A DNA stretch of 64,000 bases from Isoetes taiwanensis (Eukaryota; Streptophyta; Lycopodiopsida; Isoetales; Isoetaceae): positions 1,725,700-1,789,699 of the forward strand of contig JAJEKV010000074.1 of the NCBI GenBank assembly GCA_021234155.1, read 5' to 3'. Below, piece after piece: positions 11,450 through 22,699 of this stretch. Position numbers and translations under genes: made by a program. Each line of letters starts with the position of its first letter. Position 1 is the stretch's first letter. Under the pieces are notes generated by a model. That model saw only the letters and a program-made list of their open reading frames with translations, had not been told where the DNA came from and ran no database searches.

Positions 11450-11970
11450 GAGACCTATAATGTGTGTTTCTTTTTAAATTTTAAAAGTTGTAAATTCACA
11501 AAATACCCTTAGGTTTGCAGCATTGCACTTAGAATAGTAGGAACAATGACAGGGTGCATAATCCCCTATAGGTTGCGGAGTAGGAAGTGAGTAAAAAGTC
11601 TTGGTGAGCCTCTAGAATCGTGAGAGCCTGTGCCTCTAGAATTGTGAGCAACTGATTCTTCAAAAAGTCTTGAGAAAATAAAATCGGTGCAAAATCGTGA
11701 GAACCTGCAAGCAAAAATTGATGGAGCAAGCAAAATTTGATGGAGTAGAATGAGTTTCAATCAGAAGCAAATTCGATGGAGTCTCCTGTGCCTTGTTTTT
11801 TCCTTTTGAGGAACTATATACAAAAGTAGGCGTTGATCCAAAAACGATGCCAAAAAAATCCGTTGAAAAAGGGCGTTTTGTTGAATATTAAAGGTTGAAG
11901 GGCATTTTGTGAAACTTGAAATGTTACAAAAGGGTATACGTTGATCAGGGGCATTTAGTAAAATTATGAA
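11450..11970. repeat. degenerate repeat-rich spacer, no gene
   Basis: Short motifs such as aaaagtcttg, cctctagaat-gtgag and aaaatttgatggag recur two or three times each. No open frame of interest on either strand. Confidence 0.4.
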
Positions 11971-11971
11971 A

Positions 11972-12007
11972 ACTTAAGGAAGGAAGGAAGGAAGGAAGGA
12001 AGGAAGG
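11972..12007 (+). repeat. (GGAA)n microsatellite
   Basis: Eight to nine tandem aagg/ggaa units in a row, followed directly by unrelated sequence. Confidence 0.9.
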
Positions 12008-12211
12008 TTCTTTTATCGTCCACGGAGACCAATCGGTCTATGGGACCCAATACAAAAAGCGAACAATTATTCTTGCCCGGATTAAAAACCCCCGAAGGGT
12101 TTTCGAGGGAAAAACCGTGGCAGCAATCAGCCTGCTGACAAACTGTCCTAACATATAAAATGCAGAAACACCCAAATATATACAGTCATGCACCACACCT
12201 GTAGTGCCTAA

Positions 12212-12567
12212 TCAGCGGGCAGGCAGGCGGGGGCAAAGGTGACCTCGCAGGTCCAGTACCTCCTGAATGTACGACCCCAGGGCACGTACTGACGGTGTGT
12301 TCATCAGCAAATGCAAGGGCAAGTCCGGCCGTACTAAGGGAGCGTATCTGGCCCGGATCTGACTGAACGCTGGGCAACTCTGGAAAGTGTGAGACTCATC
12401 CTCAATGGCACCCGTTTGACAGCACTGACAGAGCCTGTCCTGGCGGGGCTCCCCAATCCACCTGCCCGTCTCGATGCGAAGATGGTGGGCACCCGTGCGA
12501 ATGGAGGCAATGAGTCTGCGCTTTTTCAGGGGCAGCTGGGAACGCAGGTAGAGCTGTGGGCCCCGGG
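12212..12567 (-). mobile_element. LINE-like reverse transcriptase C-terminal fragment
   Basis: One open minus-strand frame of about 118 codons runs from the junction with block copy 2 to a TGA at 12214-12212. It reads QLYLRSQLPLKKRRLIASI, then RTGAHHLRIETGRWIGEPR, then a zinc-knuckle-like CQCC...HTFQSC array. The order 'R-G-HHLRIETGRW ... CxxC ... H ... C' is the usual end of the reverse-transcriptase protein of plant and animal non-LTR retrotransposons. It has no stops inside, is more GC-rich than the surroundings, and is cut at its N-terminal side by the GC-rich end of the duplicated block, so the block seems to have inserted into this element or the two were joined by recombination. Confidence 0.7.
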
Positions 12568-12569
12568 CG

Positions 12570-12953
12570 TAGCGGCCGCCGCGGCTCAGAGCGGCCGCCG
12601 CGAACGTTTCTCTTCCCCTTGGCCGTAGCGGCCGCCGCGGCTCTATTCCTCTGTGAAACTAGGGTTTGAATGGCATTTGCAAGGTTGTTTACTGCTCCAA
12701 TTAGCCCTTCAATACCTTGACGATTAAATTCAGCTTTGGTCTCCTCTAAAATTAATTTCCTCTCTTCCATGCCCAATATATCCCTATGTCGTTTCTCTTT
12801 CTTCTCCTCACATGCCAAAAGAGTTTGAGTCAGTTCTGATGCACTTCTTGATATTGCTAGAGCTAAATCTTCAAAAATCTTGATGGAAGCTTTGTCTCTT
12901 CGTTGAGGGAGGGACGGTGTACCGCCCCCTTCACTTCTGAACTCTTTGAAGGC
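12570..12953 (-). pseudogene. terminal exon, Myb/SANT-like charged tail, copy 2
   Basis: Second copy of the exon at 3982-4350. After the gttccag acceptor it reads, in the frame that joins the tail, SIKIFEDLALAISRSASE and then the identical charged helix (CEEKKEKRHRDILGMEE) and alanine/basic end. The upstream ~25 codons are in a different phase. The stop of copy 1 is missing, because the GC-rich repeat is followed by the LINE fragment, so the frame runs on into unrelated sequence to 12402. The continuation is a junction product, not part of the protein. Confidence 0.5.
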
Positions 12954-15900
12954 TCTGGAACATCAGAAAAAGTAGAAATAAGAAAGAGTATCTAATATAA
13001 TATGCAAGAATCACAGAATGTTTGCGGCATTCCTTGGGAGAAAAAGTAGACATAAGAAAGAGTATCTAATATAATATGCAAGAATCACAGCATGATGTGC
13101 TTGGCTAAACTTCCAACAGACCAAAACTAGGCAATCAGGCAATCGTTCATATATGTTATGATGTATTCGTTAGGTGGAAGCTCCAAACCTGTTCCATCTT
13201 TAGCTAACCAGTTCATCTCGAGAAACAAACCCACACTCAACTTAGTTATATATTTAAATGCTGGTAGTGATTGCAAGACCTAGAATGGAATCTCATAGCT
13301 ATTGTCAAGAAGCCTACAGAAAGGCTATTAGTAATATTCTCTTTTTTAGTCAGCATTCTAGTTCATTTCAGTAACTGTAAGATGATTATCCAAGAAGCAT
13401 AAGATTATCTGAATACATTTTCACATGCTTAAAATATGACGCTATGAGATCACTATTCAGGAAGCAAAGGTTATCAACAAGAAGAAGAGATGGCAGAAGA
13501 GGAGGTCTCGCCTCAGAAGTCTTGTTGTTCAGAAAGCACATAGCATTTTGTTGCTTGAGTAACAGACTTGATATCATTTAATCTACAAATATTTATGAAT
13601 TGCAAGTCATGTCCGGGATTATAGAATGACTTGAGCAGCATTGTAATGAAACGTTTAACATTATTGCAAAAGAGATTGCTTGCAAAAGACAACTCGATTT
13701 GTTGCTTACAAAATACAAAAGGCTGGACAATCGAACATATATTGATATCAAATTATACAATTGGTCTGTACATACCTCCTATTACTGTAAACAATCTTCA
13801 TAGCTACTCCTAAATGCACATACTAATACAATTGCTCTGTACATACCTTCTATTATTGTAAACAATCTCGCTGTGTACTCCTAAATGCACATACCATGAA
13901 TTCATTATCCAAACAAAAAGCAAATAAAGGGAAACTATCATATACCTTTTTACACCAACTATGTAAAACATGGAGCAAAAAGAAAGGGCAGCTCTGAAGA
14001 AGAAAAAGCGGCGCCATAGGCTTAAGCCGATGGGTTATTCTTGCTCTTAACAACCTTCACGGTCTGCGACGACATAGCCGAAAGTGAAGAAAAATTTGAT
14101 CCTCTTGCCGGAAGTATGAAGAATGGGTTAAGGATCAACATTCATAAAACTTGCTTTTCGCTAGTTGACATAACCGCATTTGAGTTTCTACTATAACTTT
14201 TTCAAATACCGTTTCAACGGGAAAACTATTGCACATATCCGCCATCATATCATTTTACGGATGCTAATATTAGCAAAAAGAAGAGTTGGGTTCCTCCAAA
14301 GATTGCAAAACATGTTTGAAGAAAAGAAAAGCCTAATCAAAGATGGGAAACAAAAGGCAAATATAGGGCAACAAAAGGCAGTCCTTACCTAGCAATATAA
14401 GGCGCTTGCTAATAGCAACCGGAAAAACACTTCTCACTTTCGATTTGATAAGCAGATTTTAGTCGCTTAATAATTATGGAGTTCAAAATTGAAACTTTTT
14501 GAGATCTAATAACAAGTAAATTTAGGAGCGAGATAAACTCATACCTTAACAAATTTGAACAGCAACAATAACAATTGCCGTGTTATCTTCTCAAATGTAC
14601 AACAGGATCCGTGGACTCAATAATGAATGTAATGCATTTCAAAGAGCGCGATTCGCTTGGGCAATGTTTCATAGTACTTGTCCAAATAACATAGTCGCAC
14701 AATCAATTTTTTCCTACAAAATGCATATTAGCCAAAATATAGATGTGAGCTGCCGCATTATCCTACTCCTATATAAGTAGATAATAAGACATCCTATCAA
14801 ATATCAAACATGTATTCATACTTTGGTCATTTCACGCATCCCGTAAAAACTAAACTCAGCATGTCTCTAGACCTATCTACCAATGCAAGAGGGACTTACT
14901 TTTCTTATAAGGGCAAGACTTACGGGATCATTACATTCAATGATGAAAGCCAACAGAAAGCATAAAACTATTCGGGATCAACCAAAGATTTCATCTCAAA
15001 CCTGAATAGAAGCATGTGATATGATAATATTAGTTTGTTAAGCATCCTCAACTATATCTTCCGGCCGAAAGTGCAAAGCTTAGCAAAACCAGTAGGATTT
15101 CAATACTTACGGAGCGATCATTTTACCTCTGGGTTTTTCTGCCTTGAGCTTGAGCTATAACGGTAAAAACCCGGTTAAAGAGGTAGGAATCACCATTAAA
15201 GGGCTAATGACCACCTCTTCAATTTCGTTTTTCAAAGACATGAAAATCTAAAAGCATCTTTTCTATGGGCCATGGGCCAAGCGCCTACCTTTGACCCGGA
15301 TCCGAACATGCAAATCCGAACATTTTTATCCCGTATTTTAGGATTAGCCACTTTGCCAGAATAGTCGTTTGGTGCCAAGGCCTTTGGCCGACCTGACCAA
15401 ATATCGTATTTAGGGCAGCCACTATGGAAAGGGCGTCTATCCGTGGCTTCTACACGAAATTACAAAACCTTAGCTTTGCAAGAAACAAAACCGGAATAAA
15501 CTACAAAACCTCGGTTTACCGCAAGCCCGGTTCGTCATTCCTAAAAAAGATAAACCGATGTAAAAAAACTTAAGTTTTAGAACCGAAAGTGAAAATGCCC
15601 CCGGTTTGAAGCTCAAATCCATTTTCTCGATACTCAACCCAAAACCAACATCGTTAGCATCGGTCGGCTCATCAATCCGTGCACGAGGAGCTACTAGATG
15701 CCCCGAAAAAATATCTCCTTTGCATTGGTTCTAGCAACAAAGCCGGCTCTACGCAACTAGGCTTAACCATCCAAATGGCGGGGTTCGATAAACAAACCCA
15801 AACGGTGAGCTCCTTCAAACAACGGAACATCTTAACTATTTATGGCTTTAGATAAGAATACGGGGACTTTCAAAGACTGATTCTCACAAGATATATCAAA

Positions 15901-16270
15901 AGACCACAACCGATGATTTATTTGGTGGCGATAAAGAATTGACTAAGACCCTTAGAGATTCATGGCCGGCATCGCTTCCCCTTCACCATTGCCGCGGAAG
16001 AATGCGGGCGTAAAAGAATCGGCAGGAAAGAAGCCGGGCCAAGAATCGCCCAATAAAACTTCGGAACCCCACCCCCACCGAAGCCCACCACGGGAAGACA
16101 TTTTGCATTTTGGCACCTTCGGGTTCGAGGTTTGAGCAATAAGGACGAAGCCGGCTTAGGGGCGAACTCGCCTAATTGGAGCAGGCGGATTGCTTGCGAG
16201 GGGGAACGCGGCATCCCAGGGTTTTTCTTTTCTTGAATTTAGAAACCAAATATAAGTATATACGCGGTCG
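12592..16270 (-). repeat. 3.7-kb duplicated gene-containing block, copy 2
   Basis: Collinear with 3983-7690. At its left end the gcggccgccgcgg segment is itself duplicated (about 12569-12633). Compared with copy 1, differences are concentrated at CAG and CTG triplets, which appear here as CG, CGG or CCG (see findings). The candidate start region reads ATGGTGAAGGGG here against ATGGCTGAAGGG in copy 1, so the N-terminal frame is lost at once. The right end, tatacgcggtcgcc..., joins the flank repeat at 16326. Confidence 0.8.
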
Positions 16271-16325
16271 CCCCCCATCGCCTCGTCCCCGTAAAAAATA
16301 CTTCCTATTTTTTTAAGAACAGAAA

Positions 16326-16485
16326 TGTTACTGCATTATATATGGTATGATATGTTGTAGAGTCCCACACAAACCTATCAAAACAAAACCTCATATGTTT
16401 GTATTGACGTATACGTAATGTTGATACTCTTTTATTTGAAGAAGACAAAGAAAAGTTACATTTAACAAAATACAAGCTTAGCATT
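16326..16485 (+). repeat. outer flank repeat, right copy
   Basis: Diverged direct copy of 3664-3815 (shared acctatcaaaacaaaac, ttgacgtatacgta, cttttatttgaagaagac, ttacatttaacaa). Confidence 0.6.
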
Positions 16486-16544
16486 ATATACAATATATGT
16501 TGATATAAAGTTAAGAATTGGGATTTCGTGATGTTCCATCCCGT

Positions 16545-16705
16545 TGCTACGATGTGCAAAATTAAAGCCAAGACAAGCAAAAATAAAAGTAAGGCATTGC
16601 TACGATGTGCAAAAAATAAGGTAAGATAAGCAAAAATAAAGGTAAGGCAATTGCTACGATGTGCAAAAAATAAGGTTAGATAAGCAAAAATAAAGGTAAG
16701 GCAAA
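16545..16705 (+). repeat. 54-bp tandem repeat, three copies
   Basis: Each unit starts ttgctacgatgtgcaaaa and contains agataagcaaaaataaa and ggtaaggca. Copies begin at about 16548, 16593 and 16650, the last two nearly identical. Lies about 700 bp upstream of the SAM-domain gene's start codon. Confidence 0.85.
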
Positions 16706-16744
16706 ATCACAAGATAGGTTTTTCAACCCGTTAGGTTTTTCCAA

Positions 16745-16925
16745 AGTATTCAGAGAGCTTCGAATGTGGACGGCGTGGGAAAAACGGCTGATGCTGCTGG
16801 CGTTACGGATGAGTCCACCTTCATTCTATTTCGAATTTTTTCATGCAGGAGGGTTTAGACAGTCGGTGTTGTTTTGGGATCGAATCTGTCAAAGAAAGCT
16901 TACATTGAGCATTTCGATCAGAGGT
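16745..16925 (+). other. possible 5' exon of the SAM-domain gene
   Basis: GC content rises here and a donor (cagag|gtacttcg) lies near 16920. The 17401 region has a clean acceptor (ttccctgtag) three bases before the start ATG. This fits an untranslated or short N-terminal exon spliced to 17410. Frames in this segment are short (one ends GSNLSKKAYIEHFDQR at the donor), so coding status is undecided. Confidence 0.35.
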
Positions 16926-17412
16926 ACTTCGTATTCTCTTCATGTCCTTTTTTTTTTTTGCTAAATTGGATTCAGATAGAAAGTGTCAATGCCTTGCTTC
17001 AGAGGAACCTTACTTCATTACATCTGGCCTTTTCTTTTTGAGAATGTGGCAATGCATAACATGCAAAACCAATCTCCTCTGCCACTGCCACTACCAATCT
17101 CCTCTGCCACTGCCACTACTTTCTCAACTCTAGGGATTGAATTTTCTGATCAATATCAGTGGCAAGTAGCAAGTAATAATTTGTTTTCTATCATAGTAGT
17201 GTATTGATTTTTTATCTTCTATATATGTTAGTTTAGGTGGTAGGAGATACAAGTCAGAGTCTATAAATGCAATAGATTATGTGTAGTGTGCTCTTCGTCA
17301 TGTTTATAGTCTATATCAAAGCAGTGTAGACAAGTAAAAAAATATTCATTCTTACCATGTCTAAAATTCAGCATTCTCCATGTTTTATATTGTGTTTTCT
17401 TCCCTGTAGATT

Positions 17413-20400
17413 ATGGATGTCAGCGTACCTTCCATCTCGATCGTTTCAAGGTGGCAGCCCAAGGATGTTGCTGCATATATATGCGCTCGGTTTTCATCTC
17501 TTCCGTCTGAGAAAATTACAGATTTAATTGTGGAAAATGAGGTTTTGGGCATGACATTTTTGAAGTATGCCTCTACTGATTGGCTCGATCTAGGATTTGG
17601 AAAAGGTACAGCAGTTGGTATTACAGGATTAAAAGATGAAATCAAAGAGAAGGAATGTACTGCTGCTACAACAGTCAACATGATTTCTGCTAAACCAACC
17701 ACATGTAGCAATTCTGTATCAGGTACCACCAACACAATTGATGGTGAAGATCCAAATACGAGGAGAAAGTTCCGTGAGGCAGGTATACTTGTGCAATATG
17801 GTCAGATACGTTGGGATCGAGTTCCAGAATCTCGTCATGTATTTGTTTTATTGAGTAAAGAAGATGATATCAGAAGCGGTAAGAAGGCTTTGAAAAAAAC
17901 AGACCATGATTCGCAGTGGATGCAAATGGTTGTAAACCATAGAGAAATACGTCATACTGTTATGGATGCTTTTCCCATTTTTACTCTACCAAGTTTTATG
18001 CCACGAGAAGAAAACAAGGAGTGGAGGAAGAAGAGAGATAAGCTGGTAACTAATCTGTTGGCGAGTGGAAGAATCAAACCAATAACATGGCCAGGAGTCT
18101 CTTATCCAGTGCCTCCAAAGTTTATTCGTGAAACAATAAGTCTGATAATTACAGGGCAGAAGAGACGGCTGCAAATGAGATCTGAGTCTTTTGAGTATGA
18201 AAGAAATTATCAGGAATGCGCTGAAGTGACATTGATTGCTTCATCAAAGACTTTTGTGTTGCATGAGCTCAAATTCTTTGAGCAACTTTTTTCCTCAGGT
18301 TGTGAACGACCATATTTCTTTTCAAGTGCAGAATTCATAGTGGGGACAGCCCAAGTTAAAAATGTCATTGAAGAAGGTGATTACAAGAAAGTCCAGATCA
18401 AAATTACAGGTCTGAACAACAATGGAAAAGGTGCCTTCCTTCCATTCGAGAACAGCCATGCAGGATCACAACAAAAGATTGACGGTCTTTCCATTGAGGT
18501 AATTTCTTTATCAAACCTATATTTTGTCACCACCACATGAATAGATGGTTTTCACATATTTTTACTGTAATGTTACTCCTTATGCTTGAATGGCTTTGCA
18601 AAAAGTTCTGCAGCAGCTTTCTTCTTAGCAAAGATGTTGCATTGGTAGATATAAAAGATGATGGAATTTTGGCCTGTTAATTCCAACAGTGCCATATCAT
18701 CTAGTTTGATACCATGTATACGAGCAAATTGGCGCCATCCGCTATCGAGACCTTTGTATGTAGAAGTAGATAACCACCTAATCTATTTGCTCTTGCCACC
18801 ATGTTGTGCAGATGCAGAAATATAGGCTGAAAACCTCCTTGGAAGCTCCTGAAAAAGTTTTTCTTAATTAACCAAGATGCATAATAAAATGGCACAAGAA
18901 AACCTACACATTTGCTCTTCAGTTTGTTTGCTGTGAACTCAGTTTATTTGTTCACTTGGATTCTTAAGTCTTAACTTTGCTGCTTCTGTTTCGTGTCTTA
19001 TTTCCTCCAGTGTTCTATCCCTGCCAACTTTAGAACTTGGCATTTTTCTTAAAACAGTCTTTTCTATATTCATAGCCACCCTGTTGGTAGAACAATCTGA
19101 ATTCTGAAACTTGGCAAAATTTGAAAGACGTTTGGTCTTCATCTTCTGGGGTTTGGCAGAAAACATCTTCTGCATCATCCTAATTTATTATGTTTAGTTT
19201 AATCCTAATGTTTTGATTATTCTATTTTCTAATAATAAATTATACAGGATGAATTATTATGGCCCGAGTGTTTCACATTGTCCACAATGGACAAGGGTTT
19301 TGAAAAGGGATTTGCATCTGTTGAGGATGAAGATGACGAGGAAAATGCCATCGATGATATGGACATCGAGTTGGAGACAATCTGTAGACCTAGCAGGAAG
19401 CGGCGTAGTGATTGTAGCACAAATTTTGGAAAATCAAAACAGTTCAATCATGAACAGGTTTGTCTTCCTAATTCATGCATTATGAGTTTAATCATGAAGT
19501 GTTATATCCTATTTACAATTGCAGGTGCAAGATTTCCATGAGGGCGAATACGTATGTTTAATGCATGAGGCTGAACCAATTGGAGTGGGTCAAATTCATC
19601 AATGTGATCCTATGAAGCTTACGCATGGAATACCTATTGGAGTGGGTAATGTCTCATTGACCATAGATTTTATTCATGATGGTTGTGGTGGTTTTTCTCT
19701 TCCTTTTCCTGCAAATGATGAAGTTACATCATTTGGAGATCTTGGAGAGGAGACAAAGCAGTGGATCATCCGTTATCCAAAGTCCGCGCTTGAATGCATC
19801 TCCAAAGACGAAGCGTAAAATTTAATCTCCCTTGCAAAGGAAAGGAAGAAACGTCTTGAAGAGAGGGAAGTCATGGAAATCTGCAATGAGGTAAATCAAT
19901 AGCCTTAAAGTTACTTCAAAGCAATAACTGGTATCCAATATTTTATGCATAGCAAAATATCTTTATCATGTTTTTAGCAAGAAAAGACTTGAAAATTATG
20001 TCTTTCCATAAGGTTTGCTTATTGATTTCTGTGTCACTTTGGATGCTTTTCAAATCCATGCTGCCATGCTATACATTTTTAAAATTCTGCCATCAGTACC
20101 CTGCTGCCATGCTTCACTTATTGAACATTTTGCCATGCTGCATTTTTATCATTTTAAGCTCAGCCTATTTTCGATTGCTTTTGAGTTCCTTTTTAAATCA
20201 GTCCATTGCTGCCCATTAAAAGTTCCATTAAATCAGTCAATTGCTGCCCATAAACAAATTAGGATTCTAGTTTAGTCATGCAATCAGGATTTTTCACTTT
20301 TAACCCCCCTGCAACTAGCAGCTTGTCGATATTGAGCTAATCTTTGATATTATATAACTGACATGTCAATGATGTACATTACAGGTGCAAGTCAATGAGA

Positions 20401-20690
20401 AACTTCTAAGTGTGCTAGAAAGCATGTGTTATTCAAAGCATAAAGTTGTATGCATGGTGGCACTTGACAAAGATAAAGTGAGCGATGTTAGTAGCAAAGA
20501 CATACTAGCATTCTGCAAAGACTTCAATGGTAAGCAAAAGAATGCTTTTCCAAAAATGTCCAAGCTAAGTGGAGCAGGACTTTACAAGCGTTTTGCAGTA
20601 CTATGTGTGAAGCAGAATTTAGTGCAAATATCCAAAGAGGGATGGAAGACTCAAAAATTTGATCGTTCAACTGTCACAAAGGCAAATTAG
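17413..20690 (+). CDS. uncharacterised SAM-domain protein, four exons, one in-frame stop
   Basis: Exons: 17413-18498, 19248-19457, 19525-19890, 20385-20690; all introns are GT-AG and phase 0. The ATG follows an acceptor (ttccctgtag) at 17401-17409. Residues ~10-75 look like a SAM domain, a small helical protein-interaction module (VSRWQPKDVAAYICARF ... WLDLGFGKGTAVGITGLKDE). Residues ~125-345 are a mixed alpha/beta region I do not recognise (QIRWDRVPESRHVFVLLSK, WPGVSYPVPPKFIRETISL). Exon 2 is acidic, then basic (DEDDEENAIDDMD, RPSRKRR, a possible nuclear signal). Exon 4 is basic and helical (KMSKLSGAGLYKRF). A TAA at 19816-19818 lies in frame in exon 3, yet the frame after it continues (LAKERKKRLEEREVMEICNE) and joins exon 4 in phase. 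The protein is therefore either 529 residues, or about 655 if the stop is a sequence error or recent mutation. It could belong to a domesticated transposon; no transposase motif was seen. Confidence 0.7.
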
Positions 20691-20819
20691 TTTTTCAATG
20701 TTCTTGCAAGAATTTTGGATCTCCAGCTGTTATTGTAATGTTTATCAAAATAGATATGAGCATTTTTGTTTTCTGATTTCTATTTACATGTCCACTTTAA
20801 TATTTTGGAAACACATGCT

Positions 20820-21075
20820 ATTTTGGAATGAAGGTTCTTAAAGAAAACCTAATTGGTACCCATTAACAGAAACTATCTTGTTTTTTGGAATGAAGATTTA
20901 AAATATGCTGTTCCGAATGAGATTTTCCTAAAAACAAACTATGCTTTATGTTTTTTGGAGTGAGGGTGTAAAATATGTTGTTTGGAATGAGGGTTTTTCT
21001 GAAAAAAACAACTATGCTCCACATCACAAGAACTACATTGTTTTTTGAAAAATATATTGTTTTTAGGAATGTGGT
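20820..21075 (+). repeat. degenerate ttttttggaatgagg repeats
   Basis: The motif t-ttttggaatga-g followed by tttaaaatatg-tgtt recurs four to five times with drift. AT-rich and non-coding. Confidence 0.5.
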
Positions 21076-21312
21076 GATAGAAAAAACCAATCACGGTCCA
21101 AACGGTCCAATTTTCGCAAACCATGCATGCTTTTTCGAACAAAGAGGATTTATCATCATGATTCACCATTAGTTTTTAATATAGTTTTGCATTCCTTACC
21201 ACTATAAATGGCATAGTGCCTTTTCTTTCAAAATGGCAATGGTTTATAAATAACAGGCTTTAGGTTTTTCAAGAATTCATGGTTGGTTCCACACACAATC
21301 ACTACTACTTTT

Positions 21313-21432
21313 ATAAGAACATCAATGTGAGGTAGAGAGGGAAATCAAAGTTATTTTAATGTGTTCCCTCCAATAAGAACATCAATGTGAGGTAGAGAGG
21401 GAAATCAAAGTTATTTTAATGTGTTCCCTCCA
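21313..21432 (+). repeat. exact 60-bp tandem duplication
   Basis: The unit from ataagaacatcaatgtgagg to gtgttccctcca occurs twice head to tail without a mismatch, so it is recent (or an assembly duplication). Confidence 0.95.
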
Positions 21433-21439
21433 AACTAAT

Positions 21440-22300
21440 GTCGATTATATGACATAAAACATCATTGGTTTGCTTCCAACACAAGATATTTTACAAATGT
21501 AAAGCCATTATCTATTTTGATGGAAAACATGCATTATTTTTTTTAGTAAACTTGGATGCTTTATTACATAAAGCAACAATTGCTCATATGACAAAACATT
21601 GATGGTTCCATATGGCAACTACTATGAGGTGTACAAATGCTTCAAGCAAAATCCACTGGTAGTTTACAAATAGAACATGTCTTAGTTTTCTTACTATATT
21701 GATATCAACTATTAATTCAAAATATAATTGGCTTATCTTCTACACAAAATGGTTTGAAGATCCAAAGTCGCCATTATTTTGAGAGATAAACTGATAATTG
21801 CTTTTATAAAGAGCTCCCATCTTTTAATCTATACAACCACTGGTGGTTTAAAATGGAATGTACCTTGCTTTTATTTACTAGATTAATATAAATCCACAAT
21901 TGAAAATATAATTGGCTTACCTCCAACATAACATATCTTGAAGATACAAAGCCACCATCATTTCGAGATATAAAGTGTAACTTGTTTTAGTAAGAAACTT
22001 TAAGCCCGTGTTTTATGCAACATCAATGGTTCATGTAACAAGATATTAATGAGCTGATTGAAACACCACAATGAGTTGCCCAATCCTTTAAAGTTGAAGA
22101 CACTAGTGGTTTACAACCTATACCACTATTTGAACCACATGTCACATAGCCATAAACTAGGAAAATTCACCACTATAAAGAACAATAGTTGTAAACTATG
22201 CCAATAAACCAGGAAAGTTCACCACCACAAAGAACACTAGTAGTAAACTATACTAGCAAACCATAATGGAAAATTATAGTTACTTAGTATGTGGATATAC
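21440..22300 (+). repeat. satellite-like decayed repeats, no gene
   Basis: Motifs such as ataattggctta-ctyc, acaaa-tgg/aacatat-ttgaagat, caaag-c-ccatta and cactggtggtttaaaa recur at spacings of roughly 140-200 bp with many changes. A similar agtggttta phrase recurs near 30.5-30.75 kb. Confidence 0.45.
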
Positions 22301-22699
22301 CACTTTGAAAAATCTTGAATACAAATCACACTGTTTAACTCCATCTAGTTATTCAACATATTAACCCACAAAGTAATATTAGTTTATCCTAGTAGTATAA
22401 CACAAAAAATAACATAAAAAACTAATAACAATATATGGAAGTGTAAGGCAAGCAAGATATATGGAACTTATTTACAATAAAAGGTTTAATGGTTTGAATA
22501 TGTGACTTTTATAGTGGCACAAAAATGATTTTGGACTCTACTTCCTAGCCTAAAAGGCAAGTTACTATGTGTTGTAATTTCTACGTTGGGCTTTTACATT
22601 GGACTTGTGGACCCCATAAAAAATGATTTTACAATGGTGGGGTTTCCTTTACTTCCCGCTTAATAGATTGTTGGCAAAAAGCAAAAGTATTGAGCAAAA

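Noticed and set aside
12402-12818. 138-codon frame joining the charged tail to later sequence
   Set aside because: It crosses the junction into the LINE fragment in a frame different from the LINE protein; a chance fusion.
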